From contig JAZLGC010000105.1 in NCBI GenBank assembly GCA_045616125.1, forward strand, positions 1 to 42,500: a stretch of 42,500 nucleotides of DNA, given 5' to 3'. The DNA comes from Treponema_I sp045616125. Its GTDB lineage: Bacteria; Spirochaetota; Spirochaetia; Treponematales; Treponemataceae. A program made the position numbers and the translations under genes. The notes under the pieces are model-generated. The model had not been told where the DNA came from. It was given only the letters and a program-made list of their open reading frames with translations, and made no database searches. Shown here one piece after another: positions 31,126 to 40,156 of the stretch (the first letter of the stretch is position 1; each line of letters begins with the position of its first letter).

Positions 31126-32426
31126 TCAATTTTCTGCAGGTCAAGCATCATCTGTTCAACCCGCTTGGTATCTTCTGCTGCCTGCAGTGATACCTTGACG
31201 GGGTCATACCGTTTATTCAGCAGTAATGCTTTCTGCCACAGTTCAATAGCCATATCAAGATTACCCTGGGTATAATAGTCCATACCCAGAAGGTAGTACG
31301 TATCTACTTCTTCTTGAATTTTTGCTCTTCCACGGTCTCCCAGGCTGGTTTTCAGTGCAACAGTTACCCGATTAAGGGGAGCTAGTGAACTGGTAATATC
31401 ATAGGTGTAGTTAACATTCATGGTTACCATATCAGTTATGTCATACTGGGCTCCCAGACTGAACCGGGGATTTGCACCCTTTAACTGAAATCCTCCCTGA
31501 ATGGCAAAAAAATCGGTAAACTGGGCACAGATTCCTGTTCCAAAAGCCCAGTGTTCAGATTCTGCAAAGTTTTTCAGGTTCAACGGCTGCTGAAATTCCA
31601 GCGCAAGAGTTATGGGGGATAGTACTTTCCAGCCGATTCCTGCTGCAATTTTACTTGGAACAGCTTCGTCATTTTTTAAGCCGTTTTCACCAAATCCAGT
31701 AAAGGCTGCGCCAAAATTTGTTGCTGCAATTCCAATGGAAAAATTCGGTTCTCTGCTGTGATATGCTTTGAGAAAATTAAAACGCATAAGAATACCGGCA
31801 TCAGCAAGAACTGCAATAGCAGCCTGAGAAAGACCGGAACCTTCGACAATGGTAGCAGAATCGTCTCCGGAATAGTCTGGTACAGTACGTAATGCTCCTT
31901 TCAGGTTCATGCCTAAAGCAATACCTTTGAACGAATATCCGTGAAGAAAGTTATAGGACATATTCAGGGCAATCATGGATTCCGTGTAATAGGATGAATG
32001 CAGTTCCTGTCCGAAAAAATCGTATTCCGTAAAGGGAACGTAAAAACTTTTTGCCATGATGCCGTATCCGCAGTCATTATTCCGCTGGGTGAATCCCAAG
32101 GTTTCTACCGAGGAATCTGCAATCCACCGGTTATGGAATGCAGCTGCTTCAGTTTCTCTAAGCAGGCTGGAGGCTGCAGGATTGTACTCAAAAAAGCCGA
32201 TATCATCACTGAGACCGGTAAAGGCTGCTCCCATGGCTTCTGCCTTTCCGCCGGATGGTATCAGAAGTGAACGGAATATGGTTCGCCCTTCATTGTCATG
32301 TTCCTGCTGGAGAGATTCATAAAAAGACAGCGCACCATCGGCCCTGGCAACACTGAAAGCCAGCATACCAGCCATAAGAAAACAGAGAAAGTTCTTTACT
32401 GTGCGCGCAGGAAATATACCCATCAC
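31122..32426 (-). CDS. UPF0164-family outer-membrane protein with TPR-like C-terminus
   Basis: The 434-aa protein has a signal peptide (FLCFLMAGMLAFSVARADG). The hallmark SLLIPSGGKAEAMGAAFTGL and DDIGFFEYNPAASSLL define a FadL-like barrel called UPF0164 in treponemes. Strands continue to residue about 365 and a TPR-like helix pair follows (YLLGMDYYTQGNLDMAIELW). FadL-type barrels take up hydrophobic compounds; that role is inferred. The start may be GTG 32426 or ATG 32423. A promoter TTTGCA-17-GATACT ends 8 nt before the GTG. Confidence 0.82.
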   Translation of the reverse strand: MMGIFPARTVKNFLCFLMAGMLAFSVARADGALSFYESLQQEHDNEGRTIFRSLLIPSGGKAEAMGAAFTGLSDDIGFFEYNPAASSLLRETEAAAFHNRWIADSSVETLGFTQRNNDCGYGIMAKSFYVPFTEYDFFGQELHSSYYTESMIALNMSYNFLHGYSFKGIALGMNLKGALRTVPDYSGDDSATIVEGSGLSQAAIAVLADAGILMRFNFLKAYHSREPNFSIGIAATNFGAAFTGFGENGLKNDEAVPSKIAAGIGWKVLSPITLALEFQQPLNLKNFAESEHWAFGTGICAQFTDFFAIQGGFQLKGANPRFSLGAQYDITDMVTMNVNYTYDITSSLAPLNRVTVALKTSLGDRGRAKIQEEVDTYYLLGMDYYTQGNLDMAIELWQKALLLNKRYDPVKVSLQAAEDTKRVEQMMLDLQKID

Positions 32427-32434
32427 ACTGTAAT

Positions 32435-32463
32435 AGTATCAAAAAAGAACCGAAATATGCAAA
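32435..32463 (-). promoter_or_regulatory. Promoter of the UPF0164 gene
   Basis: On the minus strand TTTGCA (32463-32458), a 17-bp spacer and GATACT (32440-32435) are followed 8 nt later by GTG 32426. There is no Shine-Dalgarno sequence. Confidence 0.4.
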
Positions 32464-32542
32464 TTCCAGCGTTCTTTGATGTACAAAGTAGTAAGATAAT
32501 CCGAAATAGAAGAAGAGAGAAACTGTTTTTGTACAGCCTCAA

Positions 32543-32551
32543 TGGTATACT
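32543..32551 (+). promoter_or_regulatory. Extended -10 element before the TPR gene
   Basis: TG-G-TATACT, identical to the element before the hybrid kinase gene, ends 4 nt before ATG 32556 and 7 nt before an in-frame GTG at 32559. There is no Shine-Dalgarno sequence. If used, the start codon may be the GTG on a leaderless mRNA. Confidence 0.45.
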
Positions 32552-32555
32552 AACC

Positions 32556-35500
32556 ATGGTGACTTTTTCTAAAAAGCTTTTAATATCACTTATGTCCTCA
32601 TTTCTTGTGTTAACGCCTGCAGTAAAGGTGTATGCAAAAAGTGATATTCAAAGCCTTCGCCTGAAAGAAATTGACAGCCATATTGATAACCGTGATTACA
32701 ACGAAGCTTTGAAAATGCTGTCCGATTTTATCAGAGATAACCCGACACAGTTTGATGAAGCACAGAAACGAATCAACAGAATTATGGAAACCCGTGAAAA
32801 CCTTACTACCCTGGCAGAAGAACTGATTTACGTTATTGAACATGATCCGGAAAACGACGAATTAAAGCTTGAACTTATCGATAAAATAGAGAATATCGAG
32901 GTAAATCCTTCTCCGCAGATGAAAGCCTTCCTTGAATCTACCCGTCGGGCTGCCGAATTTGCCGTCAATCGTATAAAATTTCAGAGCATCATTTCCCAGG
33001 GTGCAGAACTGACTCATCAGAGTCGGATTGTTGATGCTGTATTGAGTCAGATTCCAGGTTTTGATGTGTATTACGATGCGTTTGTTCGGGATAACGACGC
33101 CCAGTTTGTATCGCAGATTGACGAGAAGATTACAGCGGTTAAGAACGCTCTTGCAGGTTTTGAAAAAGCAAACACCGAGCTGGAAGAAGCCTTCAGCCTG
33201 TTGCGGAAAAGTCTGGAATCTGATGCTGAAACCGGTGCTTTACAAGCTATGAAACGTGTACAAAAAGCGGCGGAAGAGTTTGTAAAAATCAGAAATATCG
33301 TTGCTGCCACCGGATATACATTTCAAGATCTGTTTGCCATTCAGGCAGAAGAGCAGGGACTGGAAACAGAAGCGTCGTACCTGCCCTTTGTCTGGCGTTT
33401 TCTTCTGGGAACGTCCAGTGAAACTGATTCCGGTATGCTTGGTGCCATGGATGTGCAGTGGAACAGGTTGATTGAAAGTGTTAAGCCTGCTGCTCTTACC
33501 GCTGCTCTGCTGCATTTTGATGCACTGGTGCCACTTACGGCATCCGGCGACACTTCGACCGTGGTAAAAAACGGCAGGGCAGCTGAAGTACAATTGAAAT
33601 CTGTACAGTCATACCTGTCCATAGCCGGCGACCTGAATGCCTTGTATGGGCTCCGGCAGACAGACAGTGATTCGATGGAAAAGCCATCTGATGTCATATA
33701 TGATCTGACCGTATCAGATATGTTTAATGTCTGTACCTGGATTCAGGGACTCATTATCAATGATGAGCTTTTCCAGTCAGCAGTTGCCGAAGTAAACAGC
33801 AGACCTTTTGAACAGAATCTGGCATCAGCCGGCACTGCTGTGTCAGCCGGCGATGTTTTCTGGGTAAAACTGATAACTGCCAATATTGAACGTCTTGGGG
33901 ATTTAAATAGCGCTGCCGTTGAATTCTGCGTCGGCATTATGAACATACAGACCCGGCTGCAGGAAATGAACGGTCAGGTTTCTTCAGCGTCTTTTATGAA
34001 TCAGACTCTTTCCTTAGGTGTTCAGTTGCAGCAGGAAACGGATGATTTTTCAAAACTGCTGATTTCACGTTTGGGTCAGTACACTGATACGGCAGCCCGG
34101 GAAATTTCCGATATGCAGACCGCCGCATATGAAGCCTGTTTTGCATTACTCAATGATGAACTCGATCCTGAAGTATCGTCGTATCCGCAGAAGGTTATTC
34201 CAGAAGCAAATCGGCTATTGCCGTTATTTACCCGTGATATATCTGGTCTTACAGGATTGCGTACTGCCACCGCAGGTTTTGTTGATGAAAGTAACGTAGA
34301 TGATGCGCTGAATCTTCTGTCATCCCTGATAGACAAGACCGGCGCTGTAAAAAATCTGGCACAGGACCGGATTATGCAGGCAAACCGTATTTTTGCTGAA
34401 GGTGAGCTCAGATATTCAGAGGCACAGAAGGCAATCAGCCGTGATGACTATACCAGTGCACGATCCAGCATTCAGAAAGCAGGCAGTAAATACGCCGAGT
34501 CATTTCTGTATCGCGAAGATGAATCACTCCGTGCTGCCTGTGACGCCAAACTTATTGCTCTTGGTGAAGAAATTAACCGCCTTGAAAATGAACGCATCGT
34601 TCTTGAAGTCCGCCGTTTGAAAAACCAGGCAAAGACTGAGTACTACGCCGGTAACTTTGAACTGGCCGATAGTTTGCTTCAGCAGGCAAAAGCCCGGTGG
34701 CTCATTACCAATGTAGAGGATGATCCAGAAACGGTACAGCTTTTGGCACTGGTAGGTACGGCACTTTCCATAAAAACCGGCCGAACATTATCTCCTTCTG
34801 CACCACTGTACCCTGAAATGAGTCAGACTCTTAATATTGCCCACAGTTTCTATGCTGAAGGTGAAGCATTGCTGAAAAAAGGGCAGCGTGAAGCCGGTAT
34901 TGCCGCTCTTGAGATGGCACAACAGAAAATCCGTGAACTGCAGCTGGTATATCCGCTGAATCAGGATGCCAGTCTTATGTCACTGCAGATAAATAAACTG
35001 ATTGATCCTGCTGCTTTTGAAACGTATTTTGCCCAGAAAGTTGCTGCAGCAAAGGAAGAATACAAAGACAAGACAAAGCAGCGTCAGGTGTATGCAGATC
35101 TTCTTGATTTATATGAGATAAACCCCAGCTACAAGGGCCTGAAAGACTTTATTTATACGGTTGAAATTGAACTTGGGGTTCGGCAGAAACCGATTGACCG
35201 TACTGCTCAGAATCAGTCTGATGCTCTCTACAAAGAAGCTGTAGCGCTGTACAATAAGAATACCCGCGATGAAATCAATCTGCGCAGTGCCCTTGTCAAA
35301 GTTGATGAAGCGTTGGCAAAGAACCCCGATAATGAAGCTGCCCAGACATTAAAGGACCGCATTAATATTGCTCTGGGAGGAAGTGGTTCGGTAGTTCTTC
35401 CTTCAGAAGCAGAGAGCATGTATCAGAAAGCGGTGCAGGAACTTCAGAAAGGCAATACTATTCAGGCTGCGGCTATTGTCATGCAGTTGATGCAGAATCC

Positions 35501-35561
35501 TGAATATGCAAAATCTGCAAAGATTCTGGACTTAAAGAAGAAGGTAGATTCCCTGTTATGA
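32556..35561 (+). CDS. Large periplasmic TPR/coiled-coil protein
   Basis: The protein is about 1001 aa. A signal peptide (KKLLISLMSSFLVLTPAVKVYA) is followed by almost wholly helical sequence. Recognisable TPR units include IDNRDYNEALKMLSDFIRDN, AKTEYYAGNFELADSLLQQA, FYAEGEALLKKGQREAGIAA and VQELQKGNTIQAAAIVMQ. The frame is open from 32298, but the upstream part overlaps the divergent gene and lacks a start signal. I chose ATG 32556 because it begins the signal peptide. The stop overlaps the ATG of the phosphatase gene, so the pair is coupled. It is probably a scaffold that passes a periplasmic signal to the phosphatase. Confidence 0.8.
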   Translation: MVTFSKKLLISLMSSFLVLTPAVKVYAKSDIQSLRLKEIDSHIDNRDYNEALKMLSDFIRDNPTQFDEAQKRINRIMETRENLTTLAEELIYVIEHDPENDELKLELIDKIENIEVNPSPQMKAFLESTRRAAEFAVNRIKFQSIISQGAELTHQSRIVDAVLSQIPGFDVYYDAFVRDNDAQFVSQIDEKITAVKNALAGFEKANTELEEAFSLLRKSLESDAETGALQAMKRVQKAAEEFVKIRNIVAATGYTFQDLFAIQAEEQGLETEASYLPFVWRFLLGTSSETDSGMLGAMDVQWNRLIESVKPAALTAALLHFDALVPLTASGDTSTVVKNGRAAEVQLKSVQSYLSIAGDLNALYGLRQTDSDSMEKPSDVIYDLTVSDMFNVCTWIQGLIINDELFQSAVAEVNSRPFEQNLASAGTAVSAGDVFWVKLITANIERLGDLNSAAVEFCVGIMNIQTRLQEMNGQVSSASFMNQTLSLGVQLQQETDDFSKLLISRLGQYTDTAAREISDMQTAAYEACFALLNDELDPEVSSYPQKVIPEANRLLPLFTRDISGLTGLRTATAGFVDESNVDDALNLLSSLIDKTGAVKNLAQDRIMQANRIFAEGELRYSEAQKAISRDDYTSARSSIQKAGSKYAESFLYREDESLRAACDAKLIALGEEINRLENERIVLEVRRLKNQAKTEYYAGNFELADSLLQQAKARWLITNVEDDPETVQLLALVGTALSIKTGRTLSPSAPLYPEMSQTLNIAHSFYAEGEALLKKGQREAGIAALEMAQQKIRELQLVYPLNQDASLMSLQINKLIDPAAFETYFAQKVAAAKEEYKDKTKQRQVYADLLDLYEINPSYKGLKDFIYTVEIELGVRQKPIDRTAQNQSDALYKEAVALYNKNTRDEINLRSALVKVDEALAKNPDNEAAQTLKDRINIALGGSGSVVLPSEAESMYQKAVQELQKGNTIQAAAIVMQLMQNPEYAKSAKILDLKKKVDSLL

Positions 35562-38500
35562 TGCGCCACCGGCTATTCCGTATTGCAGCAGTATGTATCG
35601 TTTTTCTCACTCTTAGTACCGCGATTGGTGCCCAAAGTCTGTACTGGGAAGAACCGGCTTCCCTTTCCGGAGAAGAAAGCCGCTATCCGCAGACTGCCTG
35701 GCTTAAAGACGGTAGTCTCTCTGCGGTAATATGGCAGGATGTAACATCCCAGAACAAAAAACAGGGAACAATCTGGCTTTCCGGCCAGTTTTCCGGTAGT
35801 GACTCCCGCTGGCAGTCAAATAAACACTTTGCAGGGCCCATATCGTACACCGGTGATGTTCCATCCGTTTTCTCCGTGGCCGTAGCCCCGGATCGTACCA
35901 TTTCTATAGCGGCCCTTACCGATCCACATACTGTAACGGTTTTCACCAGCTCTGACGGCGGTACCTCATTCACATCAAGCACTATCTCCCAGAATTCCTC
36001 AAGTTCTGTCGCTCCCCGTATATTCGCCCGCAGTGATGGTTCTTTCATCCTGTTTGCCACCTGTACCCATGATGAAAACTTCGTGCTTACTACCAGTTCC
36101 TCTCCAGATGGTATCACCTGGACACCTTTTTCAGATTTCACTCCTTCAGTAAACCTGCAGAATCCATTTGTTCCGACATTGATAAATACTTCAGAAGGCG
36201 ATCTGGTTGTTTTCCAAAGTTCCTATACCTATGGACAACGTAACACCTACCAGTTGTATTCAACCTGGGCTGCTGCCGGATCAGATTCCTGGAGCCCGGC
36301 CCGCATAATTACCAATCAGGATACAGAAACCCAACCCTTTGCCAACTATACAAATCAGCGGGCATCTTTGTTGTATGATGGTTCCGATGTATTCTGCGCT
36401 TTTGAACGTACGTTCTATTCCTCTGAAAGTTCCAGAATTTATGTCTGCCGTCTTTCTGAAGATGGCCAGGTTATACAGCTTCCTTACGAATTAAGTACTG
36501 GTACCGGTATTCAGTATCAGCCGCAATTTGTTGATCTGAACGGTACAGTTTCTCTTGTATGGATTGACTTCCGTACCGGTGTTGCCAGTGTATATCTTGG
36601 TCAGTTTATGGGTGGTTCATATTGGGAAGAATCAGCTCTGGTTTCCGGAAATTACGCTGCCAGTTTCGGAATGCCGGTTGTTACCGGTAATAATAGTTTT
36701 CACCTTATCTGGCAGCAATCTGATGCAAAATCGAACAATAAAGTTACCCGGCTTTCTCCAGATACCTCGGCAGCTCCCCCGGTGATAAAACCATCATCGT
36801 TTAAAGCAGATACACCAACGGCGGCTTCTAAAGTAACCATCAACCTTACCATGCCCCAGGATTCTTCCGGTATTGCCGGATACAGTTACTGCTGGTCTCA
36901 GAATCCTGACGAGGAACCACCGGAATGGCTTATGCAGCTTTCTTCAGAAACGAAACTGAGTTTCACTGCAACAGAAGACGGTTCCTGGTATTTCAAAGCC
37001 CGTGCCGTTGACTATGCCGGCAACGTTTCTGTCAGCAGCCGTCTTGTTTTTATCAGGGATACTACGCCGCCTGCAGCGCCTGCTGTTATTATGCCGCCCT
37101 TTGGAAAAGACGGTTATCTTGCTTCCAATACTTTTACCATGAAGTGGCAGCCGGGGTCTGATGAAGAAGGTGCTGTGGCTACCGATATTGCCGGTTACAC
37201 CTATGCTCTTGAATATGTTTCATCCCGTAATGCAAAGGTTTCCCAGCCGCCACGCCGTATAATAAGCCGTGGTGCAAGCATAAGTTACAATAACCGTGAG
37301 AACGGATTGTATGCGTTCTCTGTTGCAGCCATTGATACGGCAGGAAATATCGGCCCTGCCACCGTTTCTTATCTGCAGCTTAATAAGTTCATTCCCTATA
37401 CGGCTGTTTCTGCCATTAATGCAACCCAAGATCAGTTCGGCACGGTAAGCATGAATATTATCGGTCGTGGTTTTGATTCAGAAGGTGAAATCACTGCCAT
37501 TTACATTACAAAAGATTCTCTGGAAAATGCACTGATTCTTACAGGCGATGCCCTTCAGTACGATATCTCTTCTGACCGTCGCATCGGCAATATCGAACTT
37601 GCCAATATGGATGGCGGTACGTACAAGGTGGCGCTGCTTCACAGTAAACGAGGCCTGTACTGGGCAAACCAGACTATTTCCATTGTTGAATCCGGCACGG
37701 TAAAACTGGGTGATTACACCTACCGCTACGTGCCGACTTTTACCCGTATTATCTCAAATGCCAGATATACTGCTGATTTCAGCTATCTTCTTTTCTTAGC
37801 CCTTTTTGCCTTTGTGGCTGGTTGCCTGTTTGCCTCTGTGCGGGGCATTGTTCAGGTATCCCGGGAATCCCAGCTGATTAAAGCAGAAGTTCAATCCCTT
37901 ATAACAGGAGACATTATGCCGCAGTTAAAGAAAGAACAGGCCAAAAGTGTCATGAAGCGTGGCGCCAGCTTGAAATACCGTATGGTATTCTTTACATCAT
38001 CCCTGGTATTGGGCGTAGTAGTTATGGTTTCCGTAACATTGGGATTCATGATGGTACAGACCCAGCGGGAAACTTTGTCTCAATCCTTAAAGGAGCGGGT
38101 TGACCTTGCGCTGGAATCATTGAATTCCGGTGCCAAAGCATATATGCCCAGTCAGAACGTTCTTGAAATGAGTTTTCTGCCGTCTCAGGTAACAGGAACA
38201 GCGGATATCGTTTCTGCAACCATTTCAGGTCTTCCTATCAGTGGTTCATCAACAGGGCTTCAACATGTCTGGGCAACGAATGATGACCATATTCTTGATC
38301 ATATAGACAGTGAAACGCTTTCATACGGAACCAGCCGCCTGACCGGAGAAACCTATGAATATATTGCTGAACAGTGTGCTGCATTGAATCAAAAGGCCAG
38401 TGAGGCTGTTTCTCAAATGGCAGAAGATGTAACGGTTCTTACTGCAGAAGGTGTTTCTCTTGCACTAAAAACAGACCAGGCAAGTCAGGAACGTATGGCT

Positions 38501-40009
38501 GAAGTTCAGATTATTACCCGGCAGCTGTCAGAAAAAATAACACAGGAATTGAATACCCTTGCCAGTGAAGGCAGTGGTTCTTACCCGGAATATACCAACG
38601 AAGCTATTTACAAAGGCGATAATACCACCTGGCTTTTCTATAAACCGGTTTTGTACCGGCAGGGTAGTGACCAGACTTTTGTTCGCGGACTGATAATTCT
38701 TGAAGTCTCTACAGAGCCCATGCTCCGTGAACTTTCGTCATCCCGCCAGAACATTATTTATGCTGCCGTCATCGTTGCTGTGCTTGCGATGTTTATAGGA
38801 ATCATCGGCTCCCTTATGGTTGCCAATATTATCATTCGTCCTATAAAACTTCTGGCATCCCACGTTGCCATGATCCGTGATACGGAAGATAAGGAAGAAC
38901 TGGATGGAAAAGATATAAAAATCCGGTCAAAAGATGAAATAGGTATGCTGGGGGCTACGGTTAATGACATGATCCATGCTTTGGTGAAAGCTGCTGCTGC
39001 CAGTAAAGATTTGACCATGGGTAAGGAAATCCAGAAAATGTTTATCCCGCTTGAAACTGACACCCAGGGACGCAAACTGACAACTGGTTCTATTGAGGAT
39101 GACCGCACTCAGATTTTCGGATATTACGAAGGCGCTAAAGGTGTATCTGGTGACTACTTTGACAGTATGAAACTTGATGACGTACATTATGCCCTTATCA
39201 AGTGCGACGTGTCCGGTAAAGGTGTTCCGGCAGCACTTATTATGGTTCAAGTTGCAACTTTATACCTGAACTATTTCAAGGACTGGAGTTATAAAAAGAA
39301 CGGTTACAATCTGAGCCCGGTTGTTTCCCAGATAAATGATCTGATTGAATCCCGCGGTTTTAAAGGACGATTTGCGGCGTTCAGCCTTTGTATATATAAC
39401 TCAAAAACCGGTGATGCCTATTTCTGTAATGCCGGTGATAACCTGGTACATATTTATGAAGCTTCTACCGGAAAGAAAAAAGTCATTACTCTGCCAGAAA
39501 GTGCCGCAGCCGGAGTATTCCCCAGTTTTATGGTTGATATGAAAGGTGGATTCCCCGTTGTTAAGGTTCATCTGGAACCGGGCGATGTTATGTTCCTGTA
39601 TACTGACGGTATTGAAGAAGCAAAACGTTTATTCCGTGACAAGAACTATAAACCGGTGTTGTGTCAGGAACCGGGTCTTAAAGAAGGTGATGAACATGGC
39701 AGTCATACTTTCGGTCAGGATGGCGAGGAAATGACGCCGGAACGTGTAACCGATATTATCGAAAGTGTTTATCACCAACGTAAGTATACCCTTAAGAAAT
39801 GGCATAATCCTATTCCTGATGAACTGCTGGAATTTGATTTCTCAACCTGTGGTGATACAGCCCGGGATGGCGTTATGGCGCTGGTATCCGTAGAAAAAAT
39901 CTTCCGTATGTATAAAAAACCAGGCCTGCAGGAAACTGACCGGGTACAGGTAGACAGTCTGGTAGATGAATTCCTTAACGATCATTTTATTCAGTACAAT
40001 GACTATTGA
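35558..40009 (+). CDS. Giant membrane SpoIIE/RsbU-type phosphatase, frame ended by an in-frame TGA
   Basis: The order is: signal peptide (about 1-26), a sialidase-like beta-propeller (about 27-410), Ig/FN3-like domains (about 410-620) and TM near 741-765. A second TM lies near 807-834, then an extracytoplasmic sensor (about 835-1060), TM near 1066-1093, HAMP (about 1092-1145) and a PP2C/SpoIIE domain from about 1150. Phosphatase motifs are GVSGDYFDSMKLDD, IKCDVSGKGVPAALIMVQVA, RFAAFSLCIYN, FCNAGDNL and VMFLYTDGIEEAK. The domain's last motif, DDLTLLALKRK, is not in this ORF: it lies 3' of TGA 40007-40009 in the same frame (40010-40117, 36 codons, then TAA). The protein as read thus lacks a metal-binding Asp pair. 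Such phosphatases dephosphorylate anti-sigma antagonists; the target here is unknown. It is coupled to the TPR gene. Confidence 0.85.
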   Translation: MMRHRLFRIAAVCIVFLTLSTAIGAQSLYWEEPASLSGEESRYPQTAWLKDGSLSAVIWQDVTSQNKKQGTIWLSGQFSGSDSRWQSNKHFAGPISYTGDVPSVFSVAVAPDRTISIAALTDPHTVTVFTSSDGGTSFTSSTISQNSSSSVAPRIFARSDGSFILFATCTHDENFVLTTSSSPDGITWTPFSDFTPSVNLQNPFVPTLINTSEGDLVVFQSSYTYGQRNTYQLYSTWAAAGSDSWSPARIITNQDTETQPFANYTNQRASLLYDGSDVFCAFERTFYSSESSRIYVCRLSEDGQVIQLPYELSTGTGIQYQPQFVDLNGTVSLVWIDFRTGVASVYLGQFMGGSYWEESALVSGNYAASFGMPVVTGNNSFHLIWQQSDAKSNNKVTRLSPDTSAAPPVIKPSSFKADTPTAASKVTINLTMPQDSSGIAGYSYCWSQNPDEEPPEWLMQLSSETKLSFTATEDGSWYFKARAVDYAGNVSVSSRLVFIRDTTPPAAPAVIMPPFGKDGYLASNTFTMKWQPGSDEEGAVATDIAGYTYALEYVSSRNAKVSQPPRRIISRGASISYNNRENGLYAFSVAAIDTAGNIGPATVSYLQLNKFIPYTAVSAINATQDQFGTVSMNIIGRGFDSEGEITAIYITKDSLENALILTGDALQYDISSDRRIGNIELANMDGGTYKVALLHSKRGLYWANQTISIVESGTVKLGDYTYRYVPTFTRIISNARYTADFSYLLFLALFAFVAGCLFASVRGIVQVSRESQLIKAEVQSLITGDIMPQLKKEQAKSVMKRGASLKYRMVFFTSSLVLGVVVMVSVTLGFMMVQTQRETLSQSLKERVDLALESLNSGAKAYMPSQNVLEMSFLPSQVTGTADIVSATISGLPISGSSTGLQHVWATNDDHILDHIDSETLSYGTSRLTGETYEYIAEQCAALNQKASEAVSQMAEDVTVLTAEGVSLALKTDQASQERMAEVQIITRQLSEKITQELNTLASEGSGSYPEYTNEAIYKGDNTTWLFYKPVLYRQGSDQTFVRGLIILEVSTEPMLRELSSSRQNIIYAAVIVAVLAMFIGIIGSLMVANIIIRPIKLLASHVAMIRDTEDKEELDGKDIKIRSKDEIGMLGATVNDMIHALVKAAAASKDLTMGKEIQKMFIPLETDTQGRKLTTGSIEDDRTQIFGYYEGAKGVSGDYFDSMKLDDVHYALIKCDVSGKGVPAALIMVQVATLYLNYFKDWSYKKNGYNLSPVVSQINDLIESRGFKGRFAAFSLCIYNSKTGDAYFCNAGDNLVHIYEASTGKKKVITLPESAAAGVFPSFMVDMKGGFPVVKVHLEPGDVMFLYTDGIEEAKRLFRDKNYKPVLCQEPGLKEGDEHGSHTFGQDGEEMTPERVTDIIESVYHQRKYTLKKWHNPIPDELLEFDFSTCGDTARDGVMALVSVEKIFRMYKKPGLQETDRVQVDSLVDEFLNDHFIQYNDY

Positions 40010-40120
40010 GCCCACCGGAAAGATCATCCTCAGTTTGCTGAATACAAGTATTACACACACATGACTGAAGATGACCAATACGATGACCTGACACTTCTGG
40101 CTTTGAAACGAAAAATATAA
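40010..40120 (+). pseudogene. Severed C-terminus of the SpoIIE-type phosphatase
   Basis: Directly after the TGA the same frame continues for 36 codons (AHRKDHPQFAEYKYYTHM, then TEDDQYDDLTLLALKRKI) to a TAA at 40118. The DDLTLLALK ending is the typical last strand of PP2C/SpoIIE phosphatases. It has no start codon or ribosome site of its own suited to separate expression. Confidence 0.8.
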
Positions 40121-40156
40121 AATTGCCGGAATAAGTAAAAAAGGAGATGTTTTGTT

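Noticed and set aside
32298..32555. Extension of the TPR protein to 1087 aa
   Set aside because: It would overlap the divergent UPF0164 gene and precedes a clear signal peptide; no ribosome site is seen.
33541..33565. Possible REP fragment (GACACTTCGACCGTGG) in the TPR gene
   Set aside because: Only a short stretch matches the repeat core, not enough to separate from chance.
40007..40060. Bacterial SECIS hairpin directly after the TGA in the phosphatase gene
   Set aside because: TGAG/CTCA pairing is possible but weak, and no convincing apical loop is seen; kept only as an alternative in the TGA finding.
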